Source of the DNA: Klebsiella quasipneumoniae subsp. quasipneumoniae
GTDB lineage: Bacteria; Pseudomonadota; Gammaproteobacteria; Enterobacterales; Enterobacteriaceae
Length of the DNA stretch: 64,000 nucleotides
Assembly (NCBI RefSeq): GCF_020525925.1
Contig: NZ_CP084876.1
Location: forward strand, 2,852,001 to 2,916,000
Reading direction: 5' to 3'
Within the stretch, counting starts at the first letter, position 1, and every line of letters begins with the position of its first letter. The position numbers and the translations under genes are program-made. This document shows positions 8,299 through 18,948 of this stretch, one piece after another. Below the pieces are notes generated by a model. The model made no database searches. It saw nothing but the letters and a program-made list of their open reading frames with translations, and was not told where the DNA came from.

Positions 8299-9950
8299 TG
8301 CCCCGTCGCCAGAGTAACCCCTACGTCCCTCATGACTGGGCGCCGCATGAAAAACCGGCCCTGCTCGGCTCGCCATCGACGCCGCTGCACAGCCCGGCGA
8401 AGCGCCTGGCCTACGGGGTGGTCGGGCTGCTGGTGTGCCTCACCGGCGCGCTGGGCAACGCGGTGGTCACCGCCAATCTGCAGCTGCTGCAGGGCACCTT
8501 CGCCGCCTGGTCGACGGAGATCGCCTGGCTACCGGCGGTGTATGTCATGACCAACGTCTCCATTAACCTGCTGCTGGTGAAATTTCGTCAGCAGTTCGGG
8601 CTGCGCGCCTTTACCGAAGGCTTTCTGGTGCTCTATGTGCTGGTCACCTTCTTCCACCTGTTCGTCAACGATCTCAGCTCGGCGATGATGGTCCGCGCCG
8701 CCCACGGCATGGTGGCCGCGGCGCTCAGCTCGCTGGGGATCTACTATCAGGTGCAGGCCTGGCCCGCACGCCACCGCCTGAAAGGGCTGACTATCGGTAT
8801 CACCGGCTCGTCGCTGGCCATTCCGCTGGCGCGCCTCTTTTCCACCGAGCTGCTGCAGATCGATGAATGGCGCGGGCTCTACTTCTTTGAGCTGGGGCTG
8901 GCGCTGGTGTCGCTGGCCTGCGTCATCGCCCTGAAGCTGCCGCCGAGCGATCGTAAAAAGGTGTTCGAGAAGAAGGATTTTATTACCTTCTTCCTGCTGG
9001 CCCCCGGCATGGCGCTGGTCTGCGCGGTGCTCTCACTGGGGCGGCTCGAGTGGTGGTTCGAAGCGCCGTGGATCGGCTGGTCGCTGGCCGCGGCGGTGGT
9101 GCTGATCGTCGCCGCCATCGCCTTTGAGCATAACCGCAGCAATCCCCTGCTCAATACCAAATGGCTCTCCAGCGGCAGTATCCTGCGCCTGGGTCTGATT
9201 ATGCTGCTGATCCGCATCGTGCTGGCGGAGCAGAATACCGGGGTGATCGGCTGGCTGCAGTACGTTGGCCTGCAAAACGAACAGATGACCAACCTCGCGT
9301 GGTCAATTTTCGCCGGCATTCTGTGCGGGATCATCGCCAGCTGCCTGACGCTTAACCCGCAGAAGCTCTACTGGCCGACCGCTACCGCCCTGGCGCTGAT
9401 CATGGTGGCCTCGCTGCTCGACAGCCAGTCCAACGCCCTCACCCGTCCGGAACAGCTGATGTTCAGCCAGTTTTTGCTTGGCTTCGGCAGCGCCTTCTTT
9501 CTGGCGCCGGCGATGCTCGCCGGCATTGGCGGGGTGTTCGCCGATCCGCGCAACCTGGTCAGCTTCTCGGTGCTGTTCGGCATGAGCCAGAACATCGGCG
9601 GTCTGCTGGGGTCGGCGATACTCGGCACCTTTCAGACCTGGCGGGAGAAATTTCACTCCAGCCAGCTGGCGGACCAGATAACCACGCTCAACCCACTGAT
9701 CGTCGAGCGGCTGCAGCAGTACAGCCAGATGTACCAGAGCCAGATCGGCGACAGCACGCTGCTTAACGTCCAGGCCACCACCCTGCTGCAAAACGCCGCG
9801 ACGCTGCAGGCCAATATTCTCGCCTGGAATGACACCTATCTGCTGACGGCGGCGATCTCCGCCGGGACGTTAGTGTGGGTTTTCTGGCGCTTAATTCGCT
9901 TACGACTGACCGCCCGTATCGCCTTAAAACGCGCCACCGGCAGCAAATAA
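8298..9950 (+). CDS. MFS efflux pump, inner-membrane component of a tripartite system
   Basis: 550 residues, long for an MFS protein and in the size range of DHA2 (EmrB-like) pumps, with about fourteen hydrophobic helices. A hydrophilic N-terminal tail of about 40 residues precedes the first helix. A periplasmic stretch near residues 450-520 (rich in Gln and Leu) follows the EmrB plan. It is followed by an HlyD-type adaptor and an outer-membrane channel, so the set can expel compounds across both membranes, driven by the proton gradient. The substrate is unknown; the MarR partner suggests an aromatic or lipophilic compound. Confidence 0.87.
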   Translation: MPRRQSNPYVPHDWAPHEKPALLGSPSTPLHSPAKRLAYGVVGLLVCLTGALGNAVVTANLQLLQGTFAAWSTEIAWLPAVYVMTNVSINLLLVKFRQQFGLRAFTEGFLVLYVLVTFFHLFVNDLSSAMMVRAAHGMVAAALSSLGIYYQVQAWPARHRLKGLTIGITGSSLAIPLARLFSTELLQIDEWRGLYFFELGLALVSLACVIALKLPPSDRKKVFEKKDFITFFLLAPGMALVCAVLSLGRLEWWFEAPWIGWSLAAAVVLIVAAIAFEHNRSNPLLNTKWLSSGSILRLGLIMLLIRIVLAEQNTGVIGWLQYVGLQNEQMTNLAWSIFAGILCGIIASCLTLNPQKLYWPTATALALIMVASLLDSQSNALTRPEQLMFSQFLLGFGSAFFLAPAMLAGIGGVFADPRNLVSFSVLFGMSQNIGGLLGSAILGTFQTWREKFHSSQLADQITTLNPLIVERLQQYSQMYQSQIGDSTLLNVQATTLLQNAATLQANILAWNDTYLLTAAISAGTLVWVFWRLIRLRLTARIALKRATGSK

Positions 9951-9978
9951 TTATCATCATTTCATCTCTGGAGTCGTT

Positions 9979-11064
9979 ATGAGTCAGCAGGATGCGGCCA
10001 AACAACAGGCCAACACCCGGAACAACATTCGCGTGGTTTCCATTTTTACCGCCGCGGCGATAGGCCTCGTCGGCGTACTGGTGATCCTCTATGCCTGGCA
10101 ACTGCCGCCGTTCACCCGTCATAGCCAGTTTACCGACAACGCCTACGTGCGCGGGCAGACCACCTTTATCAGTCCGCAGGTCAACGGCTACATCACTGCC
10201 GTCAACGTCAAGGATTTCGCCATCGTTCAGCCGGGCGAGGTGCTGTTCCAGATAGACGATCGCATCTATAAGCAGCGAGTGCACCAGGCCCAGGCCACCC
10301 TGGCGATGAAGGAGGCGGCGCTGCGCAACAACCTGCAGCAGCGCAAAAGCGCCGAGGCGACGATCGCCAAAAATGAAGCCGCGCTGCAGAACGCCCGCGC
10401 GCAGAATCTGAAAATCCAGGCTGATTTAAAACGGGTGCAGGAGCTGACCGCCGATGGATCGCTGTCGATCCGCGAGCGGGATTCCGCCCGCGCCAGCGCC
10501 GCCCAGGGGGCAGCGGATATTGAACAGGCGAAAGCGGCGCTGGAGATGTCGCGCCAGGACCGCGAATCGACCATCGTCAATCGCGATTCACTGGAGGCCG
10601 ACGTGGCCAGCGCCAAAACCGCCCTCGAGCTGGCGCAGATTGACCTGCAGAATACGCAGATCATCGCCCCCACCGGCGGCCAGCTGGGGCAGATTTCGGT
10701 GCGTCTTGGCGCTTACGTCAGCGCCGGAACCCATCTGACTTCGCTGGTGCCGCCGCAGCACTGGGTGATCGCCAACCTGAAAGAGACCCAGCTGGCCGAT
10801 GTGCGTATCGGCCAGCCGGTTACCTTCACCGTTGACGCGCTCAACGGCGAGACCTTCCACGGCAAGGTGCAGAGTATCTCCCCGGCGACCGGGGTGGAGT
10901 TCAGCGCCATTTCGCCGGACAACGCCACCGGCAACTTCGTCAAGATCGCCCAGCGCATCCCGGTGCGCATCACGGTTAACGAGGGGCAACGCAACAGCGA
11001 GCGCCTGCGCCCCGGCATGTCGGTGCAGGTGACCATTGATACCCGCGCGGAGAAGCAGCCATGA
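9979..11064 (+). CDS. HlyD/EmrA-type membrane fusion protein
   Basis: 361 residues. A single N-terminal membrane helix (about 24-45) is followed by a biotinyl-lipoyl half-motif (VNGYITAVNVKDFAIVQPGEVLFQID, about 72-97), a long alpha-helical coiled-coil hairpin rich in Ala, Gln and Lys (about 100-215), the second lipoyl half (IIAPTGGQLGQISVRLGAYV) and a beta-barrel. It bridges the inner-membrane pump and outer-membrane channel in the periplasm. It starts 28 bases after the MFS stop and overlaps the channel gene by 4 bases. Confidence 0.9.
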   Translation: MSQQDAAKQQANTRNNIRVVSIFTAAAIGLVGVLVILYAWQLPPFTRHSQFTDNAYVRGQTTFISPQVNGYITAVNVKDFAIVQPGEVLFQIDDRIYKQRVHQAQATLAMKEAALRNNLQQRKSAEATIAKNEAALQNARAQNLKIQADLKRVQELTADGSLSIRERDSARASAAQGAADIEQAKAALEMSRQDRESTIVNRDSLEADVASAKTALELAQIDLQNTQIIAPTGGQLGQISVRLGAYVSAGTHLTSLVPPQHWVIANLKETQLADVRIGQPVTFTVDALNGETFHGKVQSISPATGVEFSAISPDNATGNFVKIAQRIPVRITVNEGQRNSERLRPGMSVQVTIDTRAEKQP

Positions 11065-12440
11065 TCCGCCCGGTCACCCTTGCCATCGTCCTGGCGCTGG
11101 TCGGCTGTCAGTCCGCCGATGTGCAGCGCGCCCAGCCGACGCTCGCCATCCCTGCCGCCTGGCGGGCCGACGTTGGCCCTGCCAGCCCGGTGGAAGGCGT
11201 ATGGTGGCGCAATTTTCATGACAGCGCGCTGAATCAGTATGTCGACCGGGCGCTGCGCTATAACAGCGATGTGCTGATCGCCCGCGAGCGGGTGAATGAG
11301 TATCAGGCGCGGGCGTATGCCGCCGACAGCAGTCTTTTCCCCTCGCTGGATGCCAGCCTGACCGGCACCCGCGCCCGCGCGCAGTCCGCCGCCACCGGCC
11401 TGCCGATCCACAGCACGCTGTACAAAGGCGGCCTGACCGCCAGCTATGATGTCGATATCTGGGGCGCGAACCGCAGCGCGGCCAGCGCCGCCGGGGCCAG
11501 CCTCGAGGCGCAGAAAGCCGCTGCCGACGCGGCCAATTTGAGCGTCGCCGCCTCGGTGGCCGTGGGCTACGTGACGCTGCTGTCGCTGGATGAGCAACTG
11601 CGGGTCACGCAGAAGACGCTCCAGGCGCGGGAAGACGCCTGGCGCCTGGCCAAACGTCAGTATGAAACCGGGTATACCTCGCGCCTTGAGCTGATGCAGG
11701 CGGATTCGGAGCTGCGCTCCACGCGGGCGCAGCTCCCGCCGCTGCAGCACCAGATTGCGCAGCAGGAAAACGCCCTCAGCGTGCTGCTGGGGGATAACCC
11801 CGGCGCGATAAAACGCGGCGAATTCGCCGGGCTCACCCCGCTGCGTCTGCCCTCGCAGCTGCCGTCCACCTTGCTCAACCGCCGCCCGGATATCGTACAG
11901 GCCCAGCGTCAGCTGGTCGCCGCCGATGCCACCCTGGCCTCGTCCCAGGCGCAGCTGCTGCCGTCTATCAACCTGACCGCCACCGGCAGCCTGCAGGACC
12001 GGACGCTGCCGGATCTGCTGGACAACCCGCTGCGACTCTGGAGCATTGGCGGTAGCATCCTGGCGCCGCTGCTTAACCGCCAGGCGTTAAATGCCCAGGT
12101 GGATGTCTCAATGGCCCAGCGCAACCAGGCGCTGTACAGCTATGAGAAAACGGTGCGCGGCGCGTTTAAAGAGGTCAATGACAGCCTGGACGCCATTAGC
12201 CGCTACGGCGAACAGCTGACCGAACTGCAGGGGCAGGAGGCGGTGGCGGAAGAAACATTGCGCATTGCGCAGAACCGCTACCGTAACGGCTACTCTTCGT
12301 ATCTGGATGTGCTTGATGCCCAGCGAACGCTGTTCTCCACCCAGCTTAGCGTGGTACAGGTGAAGAATAACCTGCTGCTGGCGCAGATCGATCTATACCG
12401 GGCGCTGGGAGGCGGCTGGTCTGACTCATCAGGGAGCTAA
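11061..12440 (+). CDS. Outer-membrane efflux lipoprotein (TolC/NodT family)
   Basis: 459 residues. The N-terminus MIRPVTLAIVLALVGCQS is a lipoprotein signal with a lipobox ending at about Cys16. Two repeated outer-membrane-efflux domains follow, with NodT-type phrases such as SYDVDIWGANR and, near the end, EETLRIAQNRYRNGYSSYLDVLDAQR. It forms the trimeric outer-membrane duct for the MFS/HlyD pair just upstream, overlapping the adaptor gene by 4 bases. Confidence 0.9.
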   Translation: MIRPVTLAIVLALVGCQSADVQRAQPTLAIPAAWRADVGPASPVEGVWWRNFHDSALNQYVDRALRYNSDVLIARERVNEYQARAYAADSSLFPSLDASLTGTRARAQSAATGLPIHSTLYKGGLTASYDVDIWGANRSAASAAGASLEAQKAAADAANLSVAASVAVGYVTLLSLDEQLRVTQKTLQAREDAWRLAKRQYETGYTSRLELMQADSELRSTRAQLPPLQHQIAQQENALSVLLGDNPGAIKRGEFAGLTPLRLPSQLPSTLLNRRPDIVQAQRQLVAADATLASSQAQLLPSINLTATGSLQDRTLPDLLDNPLRLWSIGGSILAPLLNRQALNAQVDVSMAQRNQALYSYEKTVRGAFKEVNDSLDAISRYGEQLTELQGQEAVAEETLRIAQNRYRNGYSSYLDVLDAQRTLFSTQLSVVQVKNNLLLAQIDLYRALGGGWSDSSGS

Positions 12441-12455
12441 ATGGGGAAGCGTCAT

Positions 12456-13115
12456 ATGCAACAACAGTGGTCTGCAGTAGACAATTATTTGATTGAGGCC
12501 TTAATTCCCAGCGATCCTGTGCTCGATCGGGTACTGGAAAACAACCATCGTGCCGGGCTCCCGGCACACGATGTCGCCGCCAATCAGGGTCAGTTTCTCG
12601 CCCTGCTGGTACGGCTTACCCAGGCTAAGCGGATCCTGGAGATCGGCACCCTCGGCGGCTATAGCACCATCTGGATGGCGCGCGAGCTTCCTGCCGACGG
12701 CCAACTCCTCACCCTGGAGGCCGACGCGCATCATGCCCGCGTGGCGCGGGAGAATCTGCAGCTGGCGGGTGTTGACCAGCGGGTCACGCTGCGGGAGGGG
12801 CCCGCGCTACAGTCCCTGGAGGCGCTTGGCGAATGTCCCGCTTTCGACCTGATCTTCATCGATGCCGATAAGCCGAATAACCCCCATTATCTGCGCTGGG
12901 CGCTGCGTTATTCCCGCCCGGGAACCTTAATTATTGGCGATAACGTGGTACGCGACGGCGAAGTGGTCAACCCACAGAGCGCCGACGAGCGCGTTCAGGG
13001 CGTGCGTCAGTTCATTGAGATGATGGGCGCCGAGCCACGGTTGACGGCAACGGCGCTGCAAACCGTGGGCACGAAAGGCTGGGACGGCTTTACCCTGGCG
13101 TGGGTCAACGCTTAA
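12456..13115 (+). CDS. SAM-dependent O-methyltransferase (CCoAOMT/YrrM-like)
   Basis: About 219 residues. SAM-binding motif I reads ILEIGTLGGYSTIWMA, followed by the acidic LTLEADA and the metal-binding stretch FDLIFIDADKPNNPHYLRWAL, with GDNVVRDGEV after it. All are typical of cation-dependent catechol/caffeoyl-CoA type O-methyltransferases. Two starts are possible: 12441, directly after the channel stop, and 12456, which has GGGGAAG six bases upstream and is chosen here. It is the last gene of the efflux operon, so it may methylate a phenolic compound that is also a pump substrate. That link is inference from gene order. Confidence 0.85.
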   Translation: MQQQWSAVDNYLIEALIPSDPVLDRVLENNHRAGLPAHDVAANQGQFLALLVRLTQAKRILEIGTLGGYSTIWMARELPADGQLLTLEADAHHARVARENLQLAGVDQRVTLREGPALQSLEALGECPAFDLIFIDADKPNNPHYLRWALRYSRPGTLIIGDNVVRDGEVVNPQSADERVQGVRQFIEMMGAEPRLTATALQTVGTKGWDGFTLAWVNA

Positions 13116-13124
13116 GCGTGGACG

Positions 13125-13175
13125 CCTGGCCCGTCGCCCCGGTAAGCGCAGCGCCACCGGGGACAACCGGCCAGG
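13125..13175. repeat. REP-like palindromic element between convergent genes
   Basis: Nested inverted repeats lie between the methyltransferase and hrpA stops: inner CCCCGGT / ACCGGGG (13137-13143 with 13156-13162) around the GCGCAGCGC core typical of enterobacterial REP units, and outer CCTGGCC / GGCCAGG (13125-13131 with 13169-13175). Probably also ends both transcripts. Confidence 0.55.
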
Positions 13176-16100
13176 TTACGGCGTAATCTGCTCCATCGCC
13201 TGCAGCACGCGTTTGTCCGAGATAGGGTACGGGGTCCCCAGCTGCTGGGCGAAGAAGCTCACCCGCAGCTCCTCGATCATCCAGCGGATCTCCCGGACAT
13301 CGTCGTCCTCACGGCGGTTCGGCGGCAGCTTATTCAGCCACTGCTGCCACGCCTGCTGCACGCTCTCGATTTTCAGCATCTGCGCGCGGTCGCGGTGCGG
13401 ATCGATAGCCATCTTCTCCAGACGCTTTTCAATCGCCTGCAGATAGCGCAGCGTATCGCCAAGACGACGGAAGCCGTTGCCGGTGACAAAGCCGCGGTAA
13501 ACCAGCCCCGCCATCTGCGCTTTGATGTCCGACAGCCCCAGCGCCATGGTCATATCCACCCGGCCTTTCAGCCGTTTGTTGATATTGAACACCGCGGTGA
13601 GGATCTGTTCGACCTGTTTGGCGATCTCCACGACCGTCTCGTTGAGCTCGGCGCGAACTTTATCATGCAGCTGGCTAAAGCCCTCTTCCGTCCACACCGG
13701 CCCGCCCGCCTCGTCGATAAGCTTATCAACGCCGCAGGAGATGCAGTCGTCAATCAGATCCAGCACTTTGCCGTACGGGTTAAAATAGAGCCCGAGCTTG
13801 GCTTTGTTCGGCAGCTTCTCGTGCAGATACTTAATCGGCGACGGAATGTTAAGCAGCAGCAGGCGACGCAGACCGCGCCACATGGCCTGCTGCTGTTCCT
13901 GTGGATTATCAAACAGCTTGATGGCCACGCTGTCGCGCTCGTCCACCAGCGCCGGCCAGGCTTTTACCTTATAGTTGCCGCGCTTCTGTTCGTAACTCTC
14001 CGCCAGGGTGCCAAAGCTCCAGATATGCAGCCCGCTCTGCTCGATGCCGTCATCAGCGACCGCCGACAGCGTCTCCTGAACTTTGCCCTTCAGCGCCTCT
14101 TTCAGCGCCTGCAGCGAGCGCCCTTCCTGTAGCTTCTTGTTTTTATCATCCACCACCCGGAAAGTGATTTTCAGGTGATCGGGCACCTGATCCCACTGCC
14201 AGGCTTCGCGGTCGATGGTCACGCCGGTCATCCGCCGCAGTTCGCGCTCAAGGGAGTCGAGCAGCGGCAGCTCCAGCGGCGTCGCCCGGCCAAGAAACGC
14301 TTCCGCATAGTTGGGCGCCGGGACGAAATTGCGCCGCACCGGCTTCGGCAGCGATTTTATCAGGGCGATAATCAGCTCCCGGCGCAGACCGGGGATCTGC
14401 CATTCAAACCCGGCCTCCTCCACCTGATTAAGCAGCGGCAGCGGAATATGCACCGTCACGCCGTCGGCGTCGGCGCCCGGCTCGAACTGATAGGTCAGAC
14501 GCAGCTTCAGATTGCCCTGGTGCCAGAAGTTCGGATAGTCCAGTTTGCTGACCTGCTCCGCCCCTTCCTTAATCAGCATGCTCTTCTCAAAGTTGAGCAG
14601 ATCCGGTGTGTCGCGGCTGGCCTGCTTCCACCAGGCGTCAAAATGCCGGGCGGAGATGACGTCGTGGCTGATGCGCTGGTCGTAGAATTCGAACAGGGTC
14701 TCGTCATCCACCAGAATGTCGCGGCGGCGCGACTTATGCTCCAGCTCTTCGATTTCCGCCCGCAGCTTCAGGTTCTCCCGGAAGAAGGCGTGGCGCGTTT
14801 GCCAGTCACCCTCCACCAGCGCGTGGCGGATAAACAGCTCGCGGCACAGCGCCGGATCGATCTGGCTGTAGTTGACCTTACGCGCGCCAACGATCGGCAG
14901 GCCATAGACGGTGACCTTTTCCGTCGCCATCACCGCGCCCTGCGCCCGTTCCCAGTGCGGCTCACTGTATGAGCGTTTGATCAGGTGCTGCGCGACCGGC
15001 TCCACCCACTCCGGCTCAATGCGGGCGGCAATGCGGCCCCACAGCCGGCTGGTTTCCACCAGTTCCGCCACCATCGTCCACTTCGGCGGCTTTTTAAACA
15101 GACCGGACCCCGGGAAGATGGAGAAGCGGGCGTTACGCGCGCCGGTAAACTCCTGTTTATCGGCATCCTTCATGCCGATGTGCGACAGCAGACCGGTCAG
15201 CAGCGCAGTATGGATCTCGCGGTATTCCGCCGGTTCGCTGTTGATCGGCAGGCCAAGCTCTTTCACCACCTGACGCAGCTGGGTGTAGATATCCTGCCAC
15301 TCGCGCACGCGCAGATAGTTCAGAAAATCGACCCGGCACTGGCGGCGGAACTGATTCGACGACAGCGCCTTCTGCTGCTCGCCGAGGTAGTTCCACAGAT
15401 TGACGAAGGCGAGGAAATCAGACTCTTTATCGTGAAAGCGGCGGTGCTTCTCGTCGGAGGCCTGCTGCTTATCCATCGGCCGCTCGCGCGGATCCTGAAT
15501 CGACAGCGCGGAGGTGATGATCATCGCTTCCCGCACGCAGCCGTGCTTCTGCGCCTCCAGCACCATCCGCGCCAGGCGCGGGTCCACCGGCAGCTGGCTG
15601 AGCTGGCGGCCCATCGGCGTTAGCTTATAGGCGGTGGCCTGCTCATCGGTGGTGATCGCGCCCAGCTCTTCCAGCAGGCGCACGCCGTCCTGAATGTTGC
15701 GCTTATCCGGCGCTTCAACGAACGGGAAGGCGGCGATATCGCCTAAGCCCAGGGCGGTCATCTGCAGGATGACCGACGCCAGGTTGGTGCGCAGAATTTC
15801 CGGGTCGGTAAATTCCGGGCGCGACAGGAAATCGTCTTCGGAATAAAGACGAATACAGATCCCTTCCGAGACGCGGCCGCAGCGGCCTTTACGCTGGTTG
15901 GCAGAGGCCTGGGAAACCGGCTCGATCGGCAGGCGCTGCACCTTGGTGCGGTAGCTGTAGCGGCTGATACGCGCGGTACCGGGATCGATAACGTACTTGA
16001 TGCCCGGCACGGTCAGCGAGGTTTCCGCCACGTTGGTCGCCAGCACGATGCGCCGTCCGCTGTGCGGCTGGAAGACGCGGTTCTGCTCGCTGTTGGACAA

Positions 16101-17078
16101 GCGAGCGTACAGCGGCAGCACTTCGGTATGGCGCAGATTCAGCTTATTCAGCGCATCGGCGGTATCGCGAATCTCCCGCTCGCCGCTCATAAAGATCAGA
16201 ATATCCCCAGGCCCTTCGCGCCCCAGCTCGTCGACGGCATCAAAGATCGCCTGCAGCTGATCGCGCTCGGTATCGTCCGCCTCTTCCACTATCGGCCGGT
16301 AGCGCACTTCCACCGGGTAAGTCCGCCCGGAGACTTCGATAATCGGCGCATTATTGAAATGCTTTGAGAAACGTTCCGGGTCGATGGTCGCCGAGGTGAT
16401 GATGATTTTCAGGTCAGGACGGCGCGGCAGCAGCTCTTTCAGATAGCCGAGCAGGAAGTCGATGTTCAGGCTGCGCTCGTGCGCTTCATCGATAATGATG
16501 GTGTCATACTGCATCAGCAGGCGATCCTGCTGGATCTCCGCCAGCAGAATACCGTCGGTCATCAGCTTGACCATGGTGTTGTCGCTGACGTGATCGCTAA
16601 AGCGGACCTTATAGCCGATACAACCGCCCGGCTCCGTTTGCAGCTCCTCGGCGATACGGTTGGCGACGGTTCGCGCGGCCAGACGACGCGGCTGGGTATG
16701 GCCGATCAGCCCTTTCAGCCCGCGGCCCAGCTCCATGCAGATTTTTGGCAGCTGGGTGGTTTTACCCGAACCGGTCTCCCCGGCGACAATCACCACCTGG
16801 TGATCGCGTACCGCCTCGAGAATTTCTTGTTTTTTCTGGCTAACCGGCAGGTTTTCCGGATAGGTGATGGCCGGTCGCGCCGCTTCGCGCAGCAGGACTT
16901 TACCGGCTGCCTGGCTTATCTCCTGCGCCATCTCCTGGAGGATGGCCTGTTGCGATTCAGGATTTTTAACCTTCTTCACGCCGTGCAGACGGCGGGCAAA
17001 GCGCGTTTTGTCGCGCAGCATCAGGCCGTCGAGCTGTTGATAAAGCTGGGGGAAGGTGATTTTTTGTTGTTCTGTCAT
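13176..17078 (-). CDS. hrpA: ATP-dependent RNA helicase HrpA
   Basis: 1300 residues, the full size of enterobacterial HrpA. Walker A is GETGSGKTTQLPK (about 100-112), Walker B is IIIDEAHERS (DEAH at 197-200), motif III is SAT, and motif VI is QRKGRCGRVSEG. The long C-terminal half contains the helicase-associated and OB-fold domains (DUF3418 region). HrpA is a DEAH-box 3'-5' RNA helicase that helps resolve stalled ribosomes and process fimbrial mRNA in E. coli. It is transcribed alone, divergent from azoR. Confidence 0.97.
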   Translation of the reverse strand: MTEQQKITFPQLYQQLDGLMLRDKTRFARRLHGVKKVKNPESQQAILQEMAQEISQAAGKVLLREAARPAITYPENLPVSQKKQEILEAVRDHQVVIVAGETGSGKTTQLPKICMELGRGLKGLIGHTQPRRLAARTVANRIAEELQTEPGGCIGYKVRFSDHVSDNTMVKLMTDGILLAEIQQDRLLMQYDTIIIDEAHERSLNIDFLLGYLKELLPRRPDLKIIITSATIDPERFSKHFNNAPIIEVSGRTYPVEVRYRPIVEEADDTERDQLQAIFDAVDELGREGPGDILIFMSGEREIRDTADALNKLNLRHTEVLPLYARLSNSEQNRVFQPHSGRRIVLATNVAETSLTVPGIKYVIDPGTARISRYSYRTKVQRLPIEPVSQASANQRKGRCGRVSEGICIRLYSEDDFLSRPEFTDPEILRTNLASVILQMTALGLGDIAAFPFVEAPDKRNIQDGVRLLEELGAITTDEQATAYKLTPMGRQLSQLPVDPRLARMVLEAQKHGCVREAMIITSALSIQDPRERPMDKQQASDEKHRRFHDKESDFLAFVNLWNYLGEQQKALSSNQFRRQCRVDFLNYLRVREWQDIYTQLRQVVKELGLPINSEPAEYREIHTALLTGLLSHIGMKDADKQEFTGARNARFSIFPGSGLFKKPPKWTMVAELVETSRLWGRIAARIEPEWVEPVAQHLIKRSYSEPHWERAQGAVMATEKVTVYGLPIVGARKVNYSQIDPALCRELFIRHALVEGDWQTRHAFFRENLKLRAEIEELEHKSRRRDILVDDETLFEFYDQRISHDVISARHFDAWWKQASRDTPDLLNFEKSMLIKEGAEQVSKLDYPNFWHQGNLKLRLTYQFEPGADADGVTVHIPLPLLNQVEEAGFEWQIPGLRRELIIALIKSLPKPVRRNFVPAPNYAEAFLGRATPLELPLLDSLERELRRMTGVTIDREAWQWDQVPDHLKITFRVVDDKNKKLQEGRSLQALKEALKGKVQETLSAVADDGIEQSGLHIWSFGTLAESYEQKRGNYKVKAWPALVDERDSVAIKLFDNPQEQQQAMWRGLRRLLLLNIPSPIKYLHEKLPNKAKLGLYFNPYGKVLDLIDDCISCGVDKLIDEAGGPVWTEEGFSQLHDKVRAELNETVVEIAKQVEQILTAVFNINKRLKGRVDMTMALGLSDIKAQMAGLVYRGFVTGNGFRRLGDTLRYLQAIEKRLEKMAIDPHRDRAQMLKIESVQQAWQQWLNKLPPNRREDDDVREIRWMIEELRVSFFAQQLGTPYPISDKRVLQAMEQITP

Positions 17079-17119
17079 AGCGTTATCGGGCAGAGCTCTG
17101 CCGGGAAAATCTCTTTTGA

Positions 17120-17887
<768 letters not shown>

Positions 17888-17892
17888 TATTT

Positions 17893-17932
17893 CACTCCTC
17901 TCGCTTCCTGCGGGAGGAGTGTTTTACTTTTT
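17893..17932 (+). terminator. Rho-independent terminator of azoR
   Basis: An 8-bp stem CACTCCTC / GAGGAGTG, extended inside by further pairs, is followed by TTTTACTTTTT. It overlaps the last bases of the convergent GFA gene. Confidence 0.85.
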
Positions 17933-18331
17933 CTCGTAGCGCAAATACCCCACCACGCCTCCGCCGCCATCGTTTGGATGATTCACCCCGTCGTTGACCT
18001 CCACGCAGGAAAAATCGAAAGGCGACACGCCGTCAATGCAGGCCACATTCACCCCATACTCCTGTGGGTTTGAACGCCGTTGATGAAAGGTGTAGATCCC
18101 GCATACCGAGCAGAAAAAGTGCACGGCTTCACCTGTATTAAAGCGATACTCGGTGAGCTTATCCCTTCCGCGTACCACCTCTATGCCTGAACGCGGCGAA
18201 GAGACCGCGACCGCCCCGCGCATTCGACAATATGAGCAGTTACAGCGCCGAGCGGTATTGAAGCCGTCGCTGAGTTCAACGGTAAACGCCACCGCACCGC
18301 AGTGACAGTGAGCGGATAATTTCTCTGCCAT
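17924..18331 (-). CDS. GFA-family (glutathione-dependent formaldehyde-activating-like) zinc protein
   Basis: 135 residues. Zinc ligands are visible as CHCG (9-12 region), CNCSYC (about 30-35) and CSVCG (about 94-98), in the spacing of the GFA/CENP-V fold. Family members are small cytosolic zinc proteins; only a few have been tied to glutathione-formaldehyde chemistry, so the enzymatic role is not claimed. It follows paaY by 11 bases on the same strand and may be read through from paaXY. Confidence 0.8.
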   Translation of the reverse strand: MAEKLSAHCHCGAVAFTVELSDGFNTARRCNCSYCRMRGAVAVSSPRSGIEVVRGRDKLTEYRFNTGEAVHFFCSVCGIYTFHQRRSNPQEYGVNVACIDGVSPFDFSCVEVNDGVNHPNDGGGGVVGYLRYEKK

Positions 18332-18342
18332 ATATTTCCCCC

Positions 18343-18939
18343 TCAGGTTGAGGATTTTGGCCGCAGGTTTTCATCAAATTCCAGCCGCTTACGCCCCTCT
18401 TCCACTTCCCGTAACGGCTCGACCTGATGCAGCGTCTGCTTACAGCGTTCCACCAGCACCTGGTATTCACGGGTGCCATGTTTTTTCCACGCCAGCTCCT
18501 GTTCGCTCAGGACGCGAATCGCTTTTGCCGGGCTGCCGATGATCAGATGGTTGGCGGGCATCTCAGCGTTGGCTTTGACAAAGGCCGAGGCGCCGACAAT
18601 GCTGTTTTCGCCGATGGTCGCCCCGTCGATAATCACCGCGCTCATCCCCACCAGCGCGTTGCGGCCAATCACGCAGCCGTGCAGAATAGCGCCGTGGCCG
18701 ATATGTCCGTCCTCTTCCACCACCGTATCCTGGCCGGGGAAGCCGTGCATCACGCAGTTGTCCTGAATATTGGCCCCGTCTTTGACCACGATGCGGCCAA
18801 AATCGCCGCGCAGGCTGGCGTTGGGCCCAACATAGACCCCTTTGCCGAGGATCACGTCGCCAATCAACACCGCGGTCGGGTGGACGTAACTCTCCTCCGG
18901 CACCACCGGGGTCAGTCCATCAATCTGATAAATCGGCAT
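18343..18939 (-). CDS. paaY: Phenylacetate pathway hexapeptide thioesterase PaaY
   Basis: 198 residues, a left-handed beta-helix of hexapeptide repeats typical of gamma-carbonic-anhydrase-like proteins (for example [32 protein letters not shown], read in segments, about 35-66, and [19 protein letters not shown]). In E. coli PaaY is a trimeric thioesterase that releases coenzyme A from ring-1,2-epoxide-derived dead-end CoA adducts and supports PaaX regulation. It lies 9 bases after paaX, forming the usual paaXY unit. Confidence 0.95.
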   Translation of the reverse strand: MPIYQIDGLTPVVPEESYVHPTAVLIGDVILGKGVYVGPNASLRGDFGRIVVKDGANIQDNCVMHGFPGQDTVVEEDGHIGHGAILHGCVIGRNALVGMSAVIIDGATIGENSIVGASAFVKANAEMPANHLIIGSPAKAIRVLSEQELAWKKHGTREYQVLVERCKQTLHQVEPLREVEEGRKRLEFDENLRPKSST

Positions 18940-18948
18940 GCAACCTCC

